Source of the DNA: Rhipicephalus microplus | Taxonomy: Eukaryota > Arthropoda > Arachnida > Ixodida > Ixodidae | Direction: 5' to 3' | Length of the DNA stretch: 64,000 nt | Assembly (NCBI RefSeq): GCF_043290135.1 | Contig: NC_134702.1 | Coordinates: forward strand, 196,572,491-196,636,490 | Part shown: positions 32,650-46,217 of the stretch, one piece after another | How the letters are laid out: each line of letters begins with the position of its first letter | How positions within the stretch are numbered: position 1 is the stretch's first letter | Program-made: the position numbers and the translations under genes | Notes under the pieces: generated by a model | The model's input: the letters and a program-made list of their open reading frames with translations, nothing else | What the model was told of the DNA's origin: nothing | The model's database searches: none

Positions 32650-33300
32650 ACTTACATATCATGATTATCTTGTTTAAGTCTGGCATTTGTGTTGTTCGTC
32701 TATTCACGTCACTTATTTTTAAATATGGTAAAGGGAAGCTAGCGAAACCACCACGAGCATGCTATGAGCATAGCAGTAGTCATGTTTGCCATGACACGCA
32801 TAACATGATTGTCGTGTTTGGATGTGTCATTTACCTTCGTCAGTTCACGTCACATCATACCTACTTTGGTATACGTAGAGCTGGCATCACGGCCGCGAGT
32901 TCACTATGAGCGCAGCATGTAGTCATGTTTTACATGAAACGCTAGTCACGAATGTCATGTTTGGACGTGTCATTTACTTTTATCGTCCATTCGCGTCCCT
33001 TAATACCGAACTTGGTATAAGTGAAGCTAGCGAAATGACTGCGAGCGCATCATATGCGTGGCATGTTGTGATGTTCTTACATGACATGCATTTCATGATT
33101 ACTATGTTCGCACCAGTCATAACTTTGTCATCCAATCACGTCCCATAATACAGAAATTGGTATATGTAAAGCTAGCGAAACGACCGCGAGCACACCAATA
33201 ACGTGGCGTGCAGCCTTGACTTACATGACATGCACGTCAAATTTATCACGTTGGGACTTGTACGTATGTCCGCCACGCAGTGTTGCCATGCCATAGCAGT
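32650..33300. repeat. tandem repeat, ~145-bp period, about four copies
   Basis: The landmark GCTAGCGAAA (or close variants) recurs at about 32738, 32880, 33026 and 33171, spacings of 142, 146 and 145 bp. Each unit also contains a catg-rich part (tacatgacatgca) and a TCACGTCCC-like segment before a GGTATA motif. Copies are diverged, so this is an old minisatellite or the edge of a satellite. Confidence 0.85.
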
Positions 33301-34422
33301 TTTCGAATGCGTCATGTAATTGAAACCATTGCTATAGCAGCAGAACCAGGAAATGTAGATAATGACATTTATGAAACACATGTCAAGGCTTTGGTGTTAT
33401 GAGTAGATAGCGATATTGTAATGCAGGGATGTTATTCCATACCAATTTTTATATATATACCTTCATCGAAACGGCCAAGGGAGCTGAAAATCGTAGGTGG
33501 CTAAATAGATATAGAGATACGGTCAAAGTCACCGAAGTTCACTAAGAAATTCTTCGCCTTTAAAAACCACAAAACACTCAAACAGCTTCACGGGCGACAT
33601 TGCATAAAAACTACTGAATGTGGCACTCCATCTCCGTGACAGGGCGTGTATTTATGTAGAACGCTTTTCACAGAGCAATTCTGCGCAATGTAAATAGTCC
33701 TTCCCCCCGAAACGTTCGAACCAATGACCCTGGTAATAAAGATTTCTGCGTCCTGCAAGTGGTCACATATTCCATTCCACTACACTGTGTGGTCCCTAAT
33801 CTCCTCCCATTCTTCAATCTAGATGGGTTGATCGATAGATATATGGATGAAATATCTGTAGATGTTCACAGATATATACTACGCGTGCAAAAAGTAACAG
33901 CTCTTGCGTATAGCGGGACACATAAAGCTCGAAACAGGGACACACACTGCCCAATCTTTATTAGTCTTTATATATTTATTGCTTTGGGCGCTTTAGCGAA
34001 ACTGGAGCGTTGGTTAGGCCATCGCTCCCTGTAATGTCGTTAAGCTGAGTGTTCAGCTGGAACAAACGCAGGAAACACAACACGTGCCGATAGTTATCGA
34101 AAATAGGTCTGTTCACAATGGTTGTGCCCTTAAAAAAATTTAAAATGCCCTTGTTTGATACGCAAACGCATCTGCTCTTATATAAATAGCAATAAACGCC
34201 ATGCCGTCGGCATGTCGACGCCTTCTACTCCGTCATAGTTGTTAGAGACCCCGAGACAACATGAAATAAGTGTTCGTGCCAAGCACATCATATTCTAGCG
34301 GCCTGGAGTGAGGTTTCGTCGACCTTGCAGTCCACACTGATTAATTAGTTCCTCACACCACAACAGTAATATTCTCGTCTATGCTTGAGTTTGTTAGACT
34401 AACATTTGTATATTTATTTTAG
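33301..34422. other. no gene recognised
   Basis: AT-rich sequence without recognisable coding or repeat structure apart from short AT runs (33450-33461). Confidence 0.4.
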
Positions 34423-34609
34423 TTTCCCCTCAAAAGTTGATGCATTTGCTTTGTGCACAAAAACTGATTCACCTACTTGTCTGGCTAGAAGCACCCTTGT
34501 GGAAAAATTGCCGGATGTTTTGGTACTCTTTGACGAACAGCACAGAATGTTCAAACCACATATCCCACGTGCGACCCATATAGTTCTGCAATATAAGCAA
34601 AAAGCATAG
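34423..34609 (+). CDS. weak candidate terminal coding exon
   Basis: A very good acceptor (TTTGTATATTTATTTTAG) precedes 61 open codons ending in TAG, starting in phase 2. The product begins FPSKVDAFALCTKTDSPTC and has two closely spaced Cys and a basic C-terminus. The phase matches the donor of the signal-peptide exon at 25309-25376, so the two could form a secreted protein of about 84 residues. No AATAAA is seen close downstream, and open frames of this length are common here. Confidence 0.2.
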
Positions 34610-35359
34610 ACAAATAACACTTTGTAATGCTTTTACGCCGGAAGATGTACCATAGGGGAAGAGAAGAGGTAAGTACAATGCACAACCAATTGGGGAGGAG
34701 GTGTTTCAATGGCACTTCCTTTCACACTGATCCTGCGAAGCACATAGTCTATCGATCACACATATGCCCCCTCATGGCAGCAATGTAAGCACATCCAGGG
34801 TGTTTCATTAAAAGTGTACTAAATTTTAGAAAATCAGGAAAACTATTTGCTCGTGGTCTTCAGAGTTACTTTTACTAAAGCGGCAAGCATCTTGAAGTAG
34901 AGACAAAAATTAAGGCAGTCAACAAAAAAACTAAGGAATAGTCGCGGAAATCTGTAAATTTCGATGGTTTCGTGAAATAGGAGGACTGAAGTTGTCCCTA
35001 CAAAAAAGCAATAGCAGCTTTGAGGTACAAAAAGTGAAACAGGCAGATGCCCAATATCACGCCCCGGTTCATGACGTTTGGGAGCGTTTCTTGGCGCATG
35101 CGTAGTTCTTTGTGAGAGAGCCATTACATTTGACTCAGGTTCGCGGCTGGAATCGTGGTATAGCACCCGAGTTGGTGTGTTCTGCATGCGCATCCAGCCC
35201 GCATACCCTTACCTTGAAGTGGGCAGTTCAGTGATGTAACGACGCTGACTCACTCTGAGCGCTTCAGAAGAACGTTACAGTTGCGTACGTCCGCGTATCG
35301 GCGTCCGTCTCACCGTTGAAGTTTGTTGAGTTTCATTTCATCAAAGTTATCGTTAGAAG
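34610..35359. other. no gene recognised
   Basis: No recognised repeat or exon. A moderately GC-rich stretch (35040-35300) has frames open on the minus strand without motifs. Confidence 0.4.
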
Positions 35360-36680
35360 TATATTAAGAAGGAAGACCTGGATATTATGTGCTAAACTAT
35401 CATCACCACGAAAAAAGGCGCGAAATCGGCAATCGAGCACCATCATCCTGGTCCACCTGCGTTCCTTCTGAGCTGCCACGCACTTTTTGCGGGTCAGTGG
35501 CGCGGCGCGAAAACCCACCACATCCTGCAACAGTTTCGTTTGCAGCCACTTTCATGGTCAAACCACTCATTCGAACGCGTTGGAAATGACCTTTACAGAC
35601 CACTGTCATTGACAATGGCAGGCAACCGATGGGCTATCGTGGCAGAGGACCATCTCACACGGCACGTTTGACCTGCTGCCGTTTCCACAGCGACGGCACA
35701 CGACGTCGCATCTTTCATCTTTAATCGTTTCGGTCCTCCGCGAGAACTCCTGATATACGGTGGGCGTGTATGCCTCTCCAATTTTGTAGAAGCACTGCTT
35801 CAACCGTGCCTTATTGTACACTAGAAAATACAGCTTACTACCCACAGGCGACGGGTTTCACTGAGTGGTTTAATCGTACTCTGGATTACATGCTCACGAC
35901 GCATGCAGCTTCTCATCAAACTGAGAACTCGTTCTTCCATTTGTGACATACGCGTATAAAACCGCTACAAAAGTCACTACCGGGTTTTCCCCATTTTTTT
36001 CTTCTCCACATTCGCCAACCATCACACACCATCGACACTTTGTTGCCATACGCGCCAGATGCCTCCGAATGCGCGCCTGTCTTGGCAGCCACTAGTTAAG
36101 CCGAAGAGTGTCGTAAGCTATCCAAGCGCCTTACTACAGCCGACAAACAGCGCCAGAAGGAGACCCGTGACGACGACCATCGTTCAGCACAAATATTTGT
36201 TCCTGGAGCACTTGTATGGCAGCATGTACCGCCCTGCGCTTCTGGTTTATCGCCCTAGCTACTTTCTAATTATCATAGCCCCTACCACTTGGTCGAACGT
36301 ACATCACCCTTTAACTACGCCATTGAACCTGTCGCGTCACCGAGCGACCTTCAGCTGTGCGGAAGTGATATCGTTCGCGTAGACTGTGTCAAGCCCTACT
36401 TCAACCCGCTTGTCACCACCTGCTAGAATGCCACAAGGGCTTCATTTCTTTTTTCGCTGGGGGTAATTATAAAAAAGAAGGAAGACGTGGATATCATGTG
36501 CTAAACTATCATCACCACGAGAAGAAGGCACGAGATCGGTGATCGAGCACCTTCATCTTGGTCCGCCCGCATTCTCGGCTCGTTCATTAAACCCCCTCTA
36601 CCGAAGTAACCTATAGTAGCTCACCCGGAACTTTCTTATGCTCTCAGCTTGTCCGGTGGCAGCAGCTTGTCACTTCTATG
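35360..36680 (+). mobile_element. internally deleted Ty3/Gypsy copy (LTR fragment - integrase - LTR)
   Basis: About 100 bp at 35360-35465 (aagaaggaagacctggat ... tcatcctggtccacc) recur at 36472-36575 with few differences. Between them lies only integrase-derived sequence on the plus strand, preceded by no gag, protease or RT. A G-rich tract (gctggggg, about 36457-36464) precedes the right repeat, as a polypurine tract precedes a 3' LTR. This looks like a deletion derivative retaining LTR sequence at both ends. The outer LTR limits are uncertain. Confidence 0.7.
35540..36430 (+). pseudogene. Ty3/Gypsy integrase remnant
   Basis: Plus-strand fragments correspond in order to a Gypsy integrase: FERVGNDLYRPLSLTMAGNRW and EDHLTRHV (core start), AHDVASFIF and FGPPRELLIYGGRV (second Asp region, with Asp replaced), and after frame changes the C-terminal part ending LKPYFNPL-like. 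Multiple stops and frameshifts. Unrelated in detail to the integrase at 11590-12676, so a separate element lineage. Confidence 0.7.
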
Positions 36681-36743
36681 GTCATTTCAGAAATCCTTAC
36701 TAGATGGTGGGCCACCGCTGAAGGCGTTGGCTTTCTGGTAATT

Positions 36744-36980
36744 TCAAGAATGCTCACTAGATGACGTGCCGTCCCTCAAGTTGGCGCACATCACTCTCGG
36801 CACGTGCACTTTATTTCTCTTCGGCGGGAGCTCATACAGTGAACACTCCTCGTTACCACTCGGCTGCATAAGCACTTCAGAAGCCAGCGCAGCAGCACGG
36901 CCGGCTCGCATCAACGACAACAACATGGACTCACCACTGAAACCCTGCGATGACAGCGCGGAAGCCTCGCCGTCGAGCAT
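36744..36980 (-). CDS. unassigned GC-rich ORF
   Basis: A 78-codon minus-strand frame starting with ATG, with a TATA-like stretch (CTATAAATA) about 45 bp upstream and higher GC than its surroundings. The product is Ser/Ala/Leu-rich with a basic PPKRNKVHVPRV segment. The plus strand is also open (36766-36996), so this may only reflect composition. It lies just beyond the Gypsy remnant and could be element-derived. Function unknown. Confidence 0.2.
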   Translation of the reverse strand: MLDGEASALSSQGFSGESMLLSLMRAGRAAALASEVLMQPSGNEECSLYELPPKRNKVHVPRVMCANLRDGTSSSEHS

Positions 36981-38275
36981 ACCTAGAGCATCATAAAGTA
37001 ATATTATTTATAGTGCAAAGAGTCCTCTATATCATCGAGGGACGCCCTTCTTTTATTTTGCAAGAACATCTCATATGTATATATAATTTATCTATAACAA
37101 CGCTGCCACGTCTGTACATTGCCGTGACATCTTGCCCCTATACAAATAACAAGACTTCACCAGTGTGCACAGGGCACGCAGTCAAGCTGCATTGGTGCGC
37201 CGCGCAGAGAACATCGTTTAGAATGAGCACCTGGCCCGTCCCAGCATTTATGTGCCACGCGTTCGTACTTTCCGTGGAGCGCAAGAAGACAGCTGACTGT
37301 CTTCTTTGGTTTTCGACTGAAGCGTAGTGTCCTTACCACAGTCACTTTTAGTTGTGCGCACAGCTTCATCATTGCTAAAAACATTTTTTTAACTAGTTCG
37401 TGCTGCGTTGCTAAAGTATGATGGTAGAAGATGTGCAGAGAGAATTTGCGGGTAACCCGATCATCTCTGAGAAAGCTTCTCTACCATTCCCTATGTGGAT
37501 ATGGCGGTGATTTTTGTCGAGATGCCAAAGCTGCAATAAGGAGTTCACATGAAGGGCTACAATGCTTCATTTGACCTAATTTCCCTAATTTCAAAAGTTA
37601 ACTTTCATACTTACCGCACTAAAAGATTTCTTTACTCATCTTAAAATACATGTGGCTACAAAAAAAGTAATTATGGAAGCACTGAATGAATGTCGCGTTT
37701 TGCTGACGTTTGAGGACTTCGGACGCGTTTTTTGAAACGCCAGGTATAATGGTTAAAATCAATTTGACAAAACCAAATATCATCTCTACCTCATCAGCTG
37801 CGGCAGCCTGCTTAGGTAACCGCAGATTTTATCCCCATTAGGGATACAAAAAGGCTGTTTGGACCACGCACAGAACGAGACTCGTAAAAATAACAGAGGT
37901 AAACAGTTCGCAAGAATACATATGTTATATGCTGTAGAAGTACCTTTCAAATTGCAGCTCTTCAACAACGCAGTGAGAACTGGAGTAATGAGGAAAGAAC
38001 TCACCCATTCTCAGCTATCTGCTTTTCCGCAGCTGCTGTGGTTGTACAAACACTATGGTGCTCGGTTGCTTAGCCGAAGGTCAGACTAGCCTCGTCGGCT
38101 GCATTTTTGACGGTGGCGAAAAAGCTAGTTTTCTAGGGGCGAAGCTTCTAATGACGTGGCTTGGGCGTCCCTCGTATGTAACCACCAGTGGCACATACCC
38201 GAAATAGGTATAACACTTGACCTCCAAGGTGGTGCCAGTGAGAGATTTTTTCTGTGCGTTGTTTAACAATAAAAA
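36981..38275. other. no gene recognised
   Basis: No recognised coding exon or repeat. Short open frames only. Confidence 0.4.
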
Positions 38276-38399
38276 ATAGTGCTCATTGTACATGCCAATG
38301 GCTGCTAATGGGGAATGAGAGACATGAGCAATCGGCTTTTAGTCAGCGCGCACGCTGCGATCCCCATTAGCAGCCATTGGCATGTACATTGAGCACTAT
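38276..38399. repeat. inverted repeat with 38-bp arms
   Basis: The arms 38276-38313 and 38362-38399 are reverse complements with a single mismatch, separated by a 48-bp loop. The right arm is also the start of the ~240-bp tandem unit, so the left arm is an inverted partial copy of that unit. Confidence 0.9.
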
Positions 38400-38840
38400 C
38401 GGACAACAAAGGGATGCTACATTATACTCGCTGTGTGTAACCTCCTTAGCTTTAGAAAGGTATAGCGAGCGTTGAGCCGCAGTGCCATGAATACAATGAA
38501 CTTGTATATACCATGAATGAACTCAAGGTGGTTAAAAATGAGAAGTAGATACGAAGCGCAAGCCGTAAGAAAGTAAAAGCCGAATTCTCCTGTCTCTCAT
38601 TTCTCATTAGCAGCCATTGGCATGTAAATTGAGCCCTATCTGACAGGGAAAGGTTGCTACGTTATACTCGCTGGGCGTAACCTCCTTGGTTTTCGAAAGG
38701 TTTAGCGAGTGTTTGGTCGCAGTGCCATGAATACAGTGAACTAGAATATACCATGAACTCGAGGTGGTTAAAGGTGGGAAGTGGACCCAAAGCGCAGGCC
38801 GTAAAAAAGTGTGCGTGTGCCACCTCTCGTTTAGTCCTTG
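38362..38840. repeat. two tandem copies of a ~240-bp repeat
   Basis: The units start at cattagcagccattggcatg (about 38366 and 38606). They share, in order, tatactcgctg, gtaacctcctt, tagcgag, gcagtgccatgaataca, gaactcaaggtgg/gaactcgaggtgg and gaagcgcaagccgtaa variants. They continue into the minisatellite to the right. Nature unknown; probably part of a dispersed tick repeat. Confidence 0.85.
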
Positions 38841-38924
38841 GAATGTCCGCTGGATGGCGGTGCTTCTATATGGGGAATATATGATAAAAAGATGCGAGAT
38901 GGTGGGACTTGGAGTGTTGAATAG

Positions 38925-39065
38925 ATGAACGAACGGACACACAAACAGATGCATGGATGGACGCATCAACGGACGCAGGGGTGGATGCATGAAAGAACGC
39001 AGGGATGGGCGCACAAACAGTCGCATGGACGGTCACACAGACGGACGCATGGACGGACGAATGCT
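38925..39065. repeat. ggacgcatg-type minisatellite
   Basis: About 140 bp of imperfect repeats of acggacgcatggatgg-like units (atgcatggatgg, acgcatggacgg, acgcagggatgg). Reading frames open through it on both strands are repeat artefacts. Confidence 0.85.
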
Positions 39066-39227
39066 TCGCCCCACTCTCCATCATTCACTCCGTGGATATG
39101 CTGCCAGTTTTGTAACTATACTTAATTGCACGTGAAAAAACCTCGTGTGGCGTAAAATTTCAAAAACACCTAGTAATTTTTGCCTCACAATCATGACCTG
39201 GTTTTGGCTCGTGAAATTATTATATTT

Positions 39228-39273
39228 AACAGCTCTTTCTTTATTTAAAGTGGAATCTTTCTCTATTTAAAGT
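39228..39273. repeat. tandem duplication of tatttaaagtggaa
   Basis: The segment ctttatttaaagtggaa at about 39240 is repeated as ctctatttaaagtggaa about 23 bp later, directly next to the palindrome at 39274. Confidence 0.7.
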
Positions 39274-39317
39274 GGAAGCAAACTTGCGTCTTCGTACGAA
39301 GACGCACGTTTGCTTCC
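39274..39317. repeat. 44-bp spacer-less palindrome
   Basis: Left half ggaagcaaacttgcgtcttcgt, the first 22 bases, is the reverse complement of the right half except at one position. There is no loop. It could extrude as a cruciform or mark a fold-back or end-to-end junction of an inverted-repeat element. Confidence 0.9.
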
Positions 39318-42300
39318 AGGTCCGACCGACCGTGTTTCCATGAGGCAGAATGCAGAAGGACCCACGTCGATGAATTTCGAAGCACGGTAATGAATCCCAG
39401 ATGGTGAGAATGAATTGGCACCTCCGACAACACCGTCTGTCCTTAAGGTATCATGTTTCTGACATGGAAAACCCGGAGTTATTTTCTATTCATGACTCAG
39501 CACGTTGTCGCTCTACCTGTCTCTCTCCAAGTTGGAGAATCATTCTGAAGAAAATGTTGTACTTGCGTTAAATTAGAACACAAAGCGAGAAAAAATTCTG
39601 AAACAAAGAGAACTGTGAACTAAAAACGATTTTTTTTCTTTTTAGTTGAAAATTCATTGCAGAAGGCCGAGATAAATATCAAGCGAGGGCTGCGAAAAAA
39701 AAGAACACCAAGCATGGGGCACTTGTCGAACCAATAGGAATCGGGGTCACTGAAACACCATATTGACGCCTCCTTGAGGCGGTAATCACATCCATTCAAT
39801 GTAGAGCATTGCTTAGAATCTGGCTGACCTGAAAACCGATACTAGGCCAGGTAACCTGGTTTTCAAGCCGGGACTGCGGCGGCCTTGGTCCTGAAGCTCC
39901 AGGCTTAGGGCAAGCCCCGGGATAGAGGTGGTGGGCTCGAGTCGCACCGGGTTCTCCCTTTGCTCAGTTTGTTTGTTTACTTTTCATTTTTTGTTTATGA
40001 ATACGTTACAGACCCCGAAAGAGGCAAAGGTTGAGGAGGCATACCGTACGACTTGATGGGTTATACGTTGCATGCATGTACACATTAAATATTTACATAC
40101 ATCCAGCAAGTTCCATATTAAAAAATATAGAATAATTGAAAAACTGAAAGTAATATAACAGAGCGCTAAACAGAATCGCCAAAAAGTTCCTCAGCTTGAC
40201 AATAAGTACTGCGTAGGAAATGAAAGTCATCATTTCTATACAATTAAGACACAAGCATCTCACAGTGCTAAAAAAAGACAAACAAGACAAACTTGATTGG
40301 ATTGAAAACCAGCCATGCAGGAGATTTTCACCTAAAAATAATAAAGAGAATCAAACGCAGAGTATAGCAAACTCTTTTATCAACCGAAGGCAAAACGCGT
40401 CATCGCCTCCAAGCAAAGCAATGTGATCTAGTAGACAGTTGTAGATACATTTTTCTCAAGGTAATAGTTAAAATTAAAGGATTAGGTCAGGTGGGTTATT
40501 ACGATTTTTTACCGACATAGCGCACACTTGTATGTTCAATATCTTGTATCCGGAAAAAAATCTTTTTGGAAGTTTGGCAAGCTATCTGAAAACGTTTTAT
40601 GAGGCACAACATTTTATCTCTGCGCTTTTTACCTATGAGGCTGCTTCATAGACGGCGTGCTGATATAGATAAATTATCGCTATTATTTCCTATATATTTG
40701 CATTCGCTATTGTTCGCATTCAAAATGTTATTTCCATATCGCGCTTTAAATGTCAGCAAATAAATTGACAACCTATTAACAAAAGACAGATAACAGTGAT
40801 TCGAAGCAAGGCAATGTTTTTGATTATTGCCCGGTAAGCTGAGAGAAAAGGTTTGCGCTGCGTCTCATTACAATCAATCACTATAGAGCTACGCCACTGT
40901 TGGCGTGACGTGACTTGGAAATGCACATAATTCTCAGCGTGCCCACAATATAACGTCTGAGCGTTATTTCGTCCTGTTCTGCTTTATAGTGATAGCTGCA
41001 TGGTAGTGCCATAAAATAGCTGCAATGTGCAGGAATTACACTGGTTCAATAAATAAGGTTTGACACAAAGCACATTCACTTGCAAATATATCTGCCTTGA
41101 ATAAAGGCAGTCTTGATTTCCTTACCGAATGATGTCTGCTCATCTTGATACACATAGTGAGCCAAAAAGAAGAGGCTCTATCGCCCTTTTATTATCAAAC
41201 TGGGATGATGCCCGAAAACAGATCGAAATCTCTAAATGCACCTCCTGCAAGTCGTACGCGTGTAGCCTTATCGCCTGTACAACGTCATCAGAAAGGCTTA
41301 CGTGATTGAAATATTTTAAAAACTTCGGTCTAGTTTTTACCGTGCATATAATAGATTGGTGAAATCCATAAGAAGAAGCCCTTTTACATGAGTTTCATAG
41401 ATTTAATCGACAATGACACGATGTTCTGGAATAAGGAAACGAAGGGGTAAGCTCGTAAGCTATGTTCATTCTACAAAGGTCCGAAGATATGTGGTGGAAG
41501 TTTTAGAACTATGATTGGAAATCACTTCACAATTAAAAAAAACAAGATATACAGTGCGTCAAAGGTTAGTTAGTGCAACTACTTCAAGAGTTTTTTGCAT
41601 TGCACAACACCCAATTCAGAGACTTGCGTGCTTTCAAATTGAAACTTTTGATAAATTGACTTTTCGCACAGTATTATGCGAAAAAAATGAACTCTGAGCT
41701 ATGCCACAAAAACTTACTTCAATTTATTTCTTATAATTTCAAACCTCTCGGCATTACAAAAAAGTGGAAGTAAAAATTAGTAGCAGTGAAATAAAACAAA
41801 AAACGGCAGCAACCACTCAATAAAGATGCAATTTCTTGAGCCCTATTGACTGTATATACTAATAAGGCTGTGATGTATTGAAATGTTTCTATACCTAGCA
41901 TCATGTTTTTTCTACGTTTAAGCTGTTTATATATGCGTATTTTGAAAAGCACACGTGGGGCACGGAATTCGTTATACTTTTGTCAAGGTTAGTGCCCTTA
42001 AAATGAACGTAATAAATTTTGCTATTTCCCTCTATTTCTGTTGGCATGAAACATGCTAATATGCTGGAGACGGCAGCTGAATAGTCAGAATTTTGCACAA
42101 TTGGGCTTCATGGAGAGTGTGTTTAGATTTTCATAGAGAGCAAAGAGGGCGACCGCTTCATTGTTACGTGTGTTATTGCGCTTTCTGTTGAAACTGAACC
42201 TACGCTTCGAATCACATTTTTAACACATCTGCGACCAAACAGTCTTGGTTATTCCTATCGCATTTGTTAAATAGATGAAAATTACACCACTGCCGAACAA

Positions 42301-42929
42301 CTGCTCTTAGTACCGAGTATGTCTGGTTAGCTGTTACCACAGTGAGGCCATTTCGCATATGTAGTTGCGTAGATCAAATATTACTAGTTAGTGTAGAATG
42401 CACAAACAAAACGTGGATACGTACGCCTCAAAATGAATTCTTGTATATTTTATGTTCGGGCAATACCACCTAGGAGGTTATAGGCTCGGGCCCCTGTCCA
42501 GCTCATTCTTCATTCTGACTGGGCTAGGCCATAGAGGTAAAATTTTTAAGGGTGAAACATCTTGAAGGTCTAGGCTGGATGCCTGTTGTCACGGCTAAAG
42601 TATATCGGCAATGCTCGGGTAAATTATGATATAATCGAAACATATGTGAGACACACACAAGAAAAAGAGTTTAATAGGAGACGAATATCAATTTTAACAA
42701 TAAAACACCTACACGGGCTAACCGTTTATATCGGTCAGCGACTTCAACGTGGACATGAACCTTAACAACTTGCTTTGCCGCCGAGCGGTTAGGTTACTGC
42801 ATGTGAGTCAATTATTTTATAATATATTGGTCTACCCTCTAGAAAATTGTAGTTTCCGAGCCGTACAATGCCAAGAACTGCGCCCACTTATCTTGATGCA
42901 CTGCGTCGATATGCGTGGATATTTTTTCT
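39318..42929. other. no gene recognised
   Basis: About 3.6 kb of mostly AT-rich DNA. A GC-rich stretch near 39830-39960 has no recognisable structure. No coding exon or known repeat identified. Confidence 0.4.
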
Positions 42930-43057
42930 CGGATTAAGGCTGGGCCCGGGCGTTGCTTTTGAGCCACGGGTGCGGGTTGCTTAAGGTGGGTTAGCTTCAA
43001 CAAGTGCCGGGCTTAGGCTAGGTCCGGCCCTACCCGAAAATCACGGTTCGTGCAGTG
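42930..43057. repeat. GGGC-rich fragment, possibly hAT-derived
   Basis: Contains ggctgggcccgggcg, gtgccgggcttagg and ggtccggccctaccc variants, ending at cgtgcagtgctct. GGGCCC-rich sequence next to a CAGTG-like end recalls non-autonomous hAT elements, but no second terminal repeat was found. Confidence 0.3.
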
Positions 43058-43519
43058 CTCTAGTTTAATATTTCATTTTGAACAGTCGATGTCAACCGAA
43101 GGAGTCGGCATGAAGGGGTCTCTACAATATTATTCACTGATATGAGTCAAGATTTGTGAATTGAATCAACCTCTTAGTGTATTTAGTGTTGGTATTAGTA
43201 TTTTGGGTGCAGGCCTGTCACGAGGAATTTCTCTCGGGGAAGCTCGGGGGATAAGGATCACTTGCCGAAGGCCGCCACCAATTAGAACTTTCCTATTTGC
43301 ACGAAAGTACACGGCTCGCCGAAAGTTCCTCGGCCACTATCCCAGTTATTCCTAAGGCAACGTGGCCTGAAAACCTGGTATGTGTGACACGGGACTGAAG
43401 CGAAAGGTCTCATGACTTACGCAACAAATATATGACGCTATTCTCGTATTGGTCTGTTCATCGTATTCCTATAAAAATAAGGTCCTCACAAAAATTTTCG
43501 TATCTGGCGGACTCACAGC

Positions 43520-45961
<2,442 letters not shown>

Positions 45962-46217
45962 ACCCGTCACCTCGCGTTTTACACCTTATCACCGCTGAGA
46001 CGTGCGCGCGCGCCTACGCGCTTTGTTTTCCAAAAGAAACTGCCAGATGGCGCTCATGGCTCACGTGTGAAATGACTTGACGCACTCGTGAGCCTCCGCT
46101 GCCCGCTCGAGGCATTCTAAGGCAGCGCCTCCGGAATACCGTTCACCTATTTCCTTGCGCAGAAGATCAAATAATTGTTTTGTTCACTCTCTCCGCCCGC
46201 AAGACTATCGTCTTTCG
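45962..46217. repeat. dispersed ~255-bp GC-rich repeat, copy 1
   Basis: Colinear with 54976-55230. Shared blocks include cgcgctttgttttc, gctcgaggca, cagcgcctcc, ttcacc.atttcct, and gcaagactatcgtctttcg at the right end. Same orientation in both copies. It contains a CpG-rich core. Beyond the right end this copy has a small hairpin (cgtatctgcat ... atgcagatacg). Nature unknown. Confidence 0.85.
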
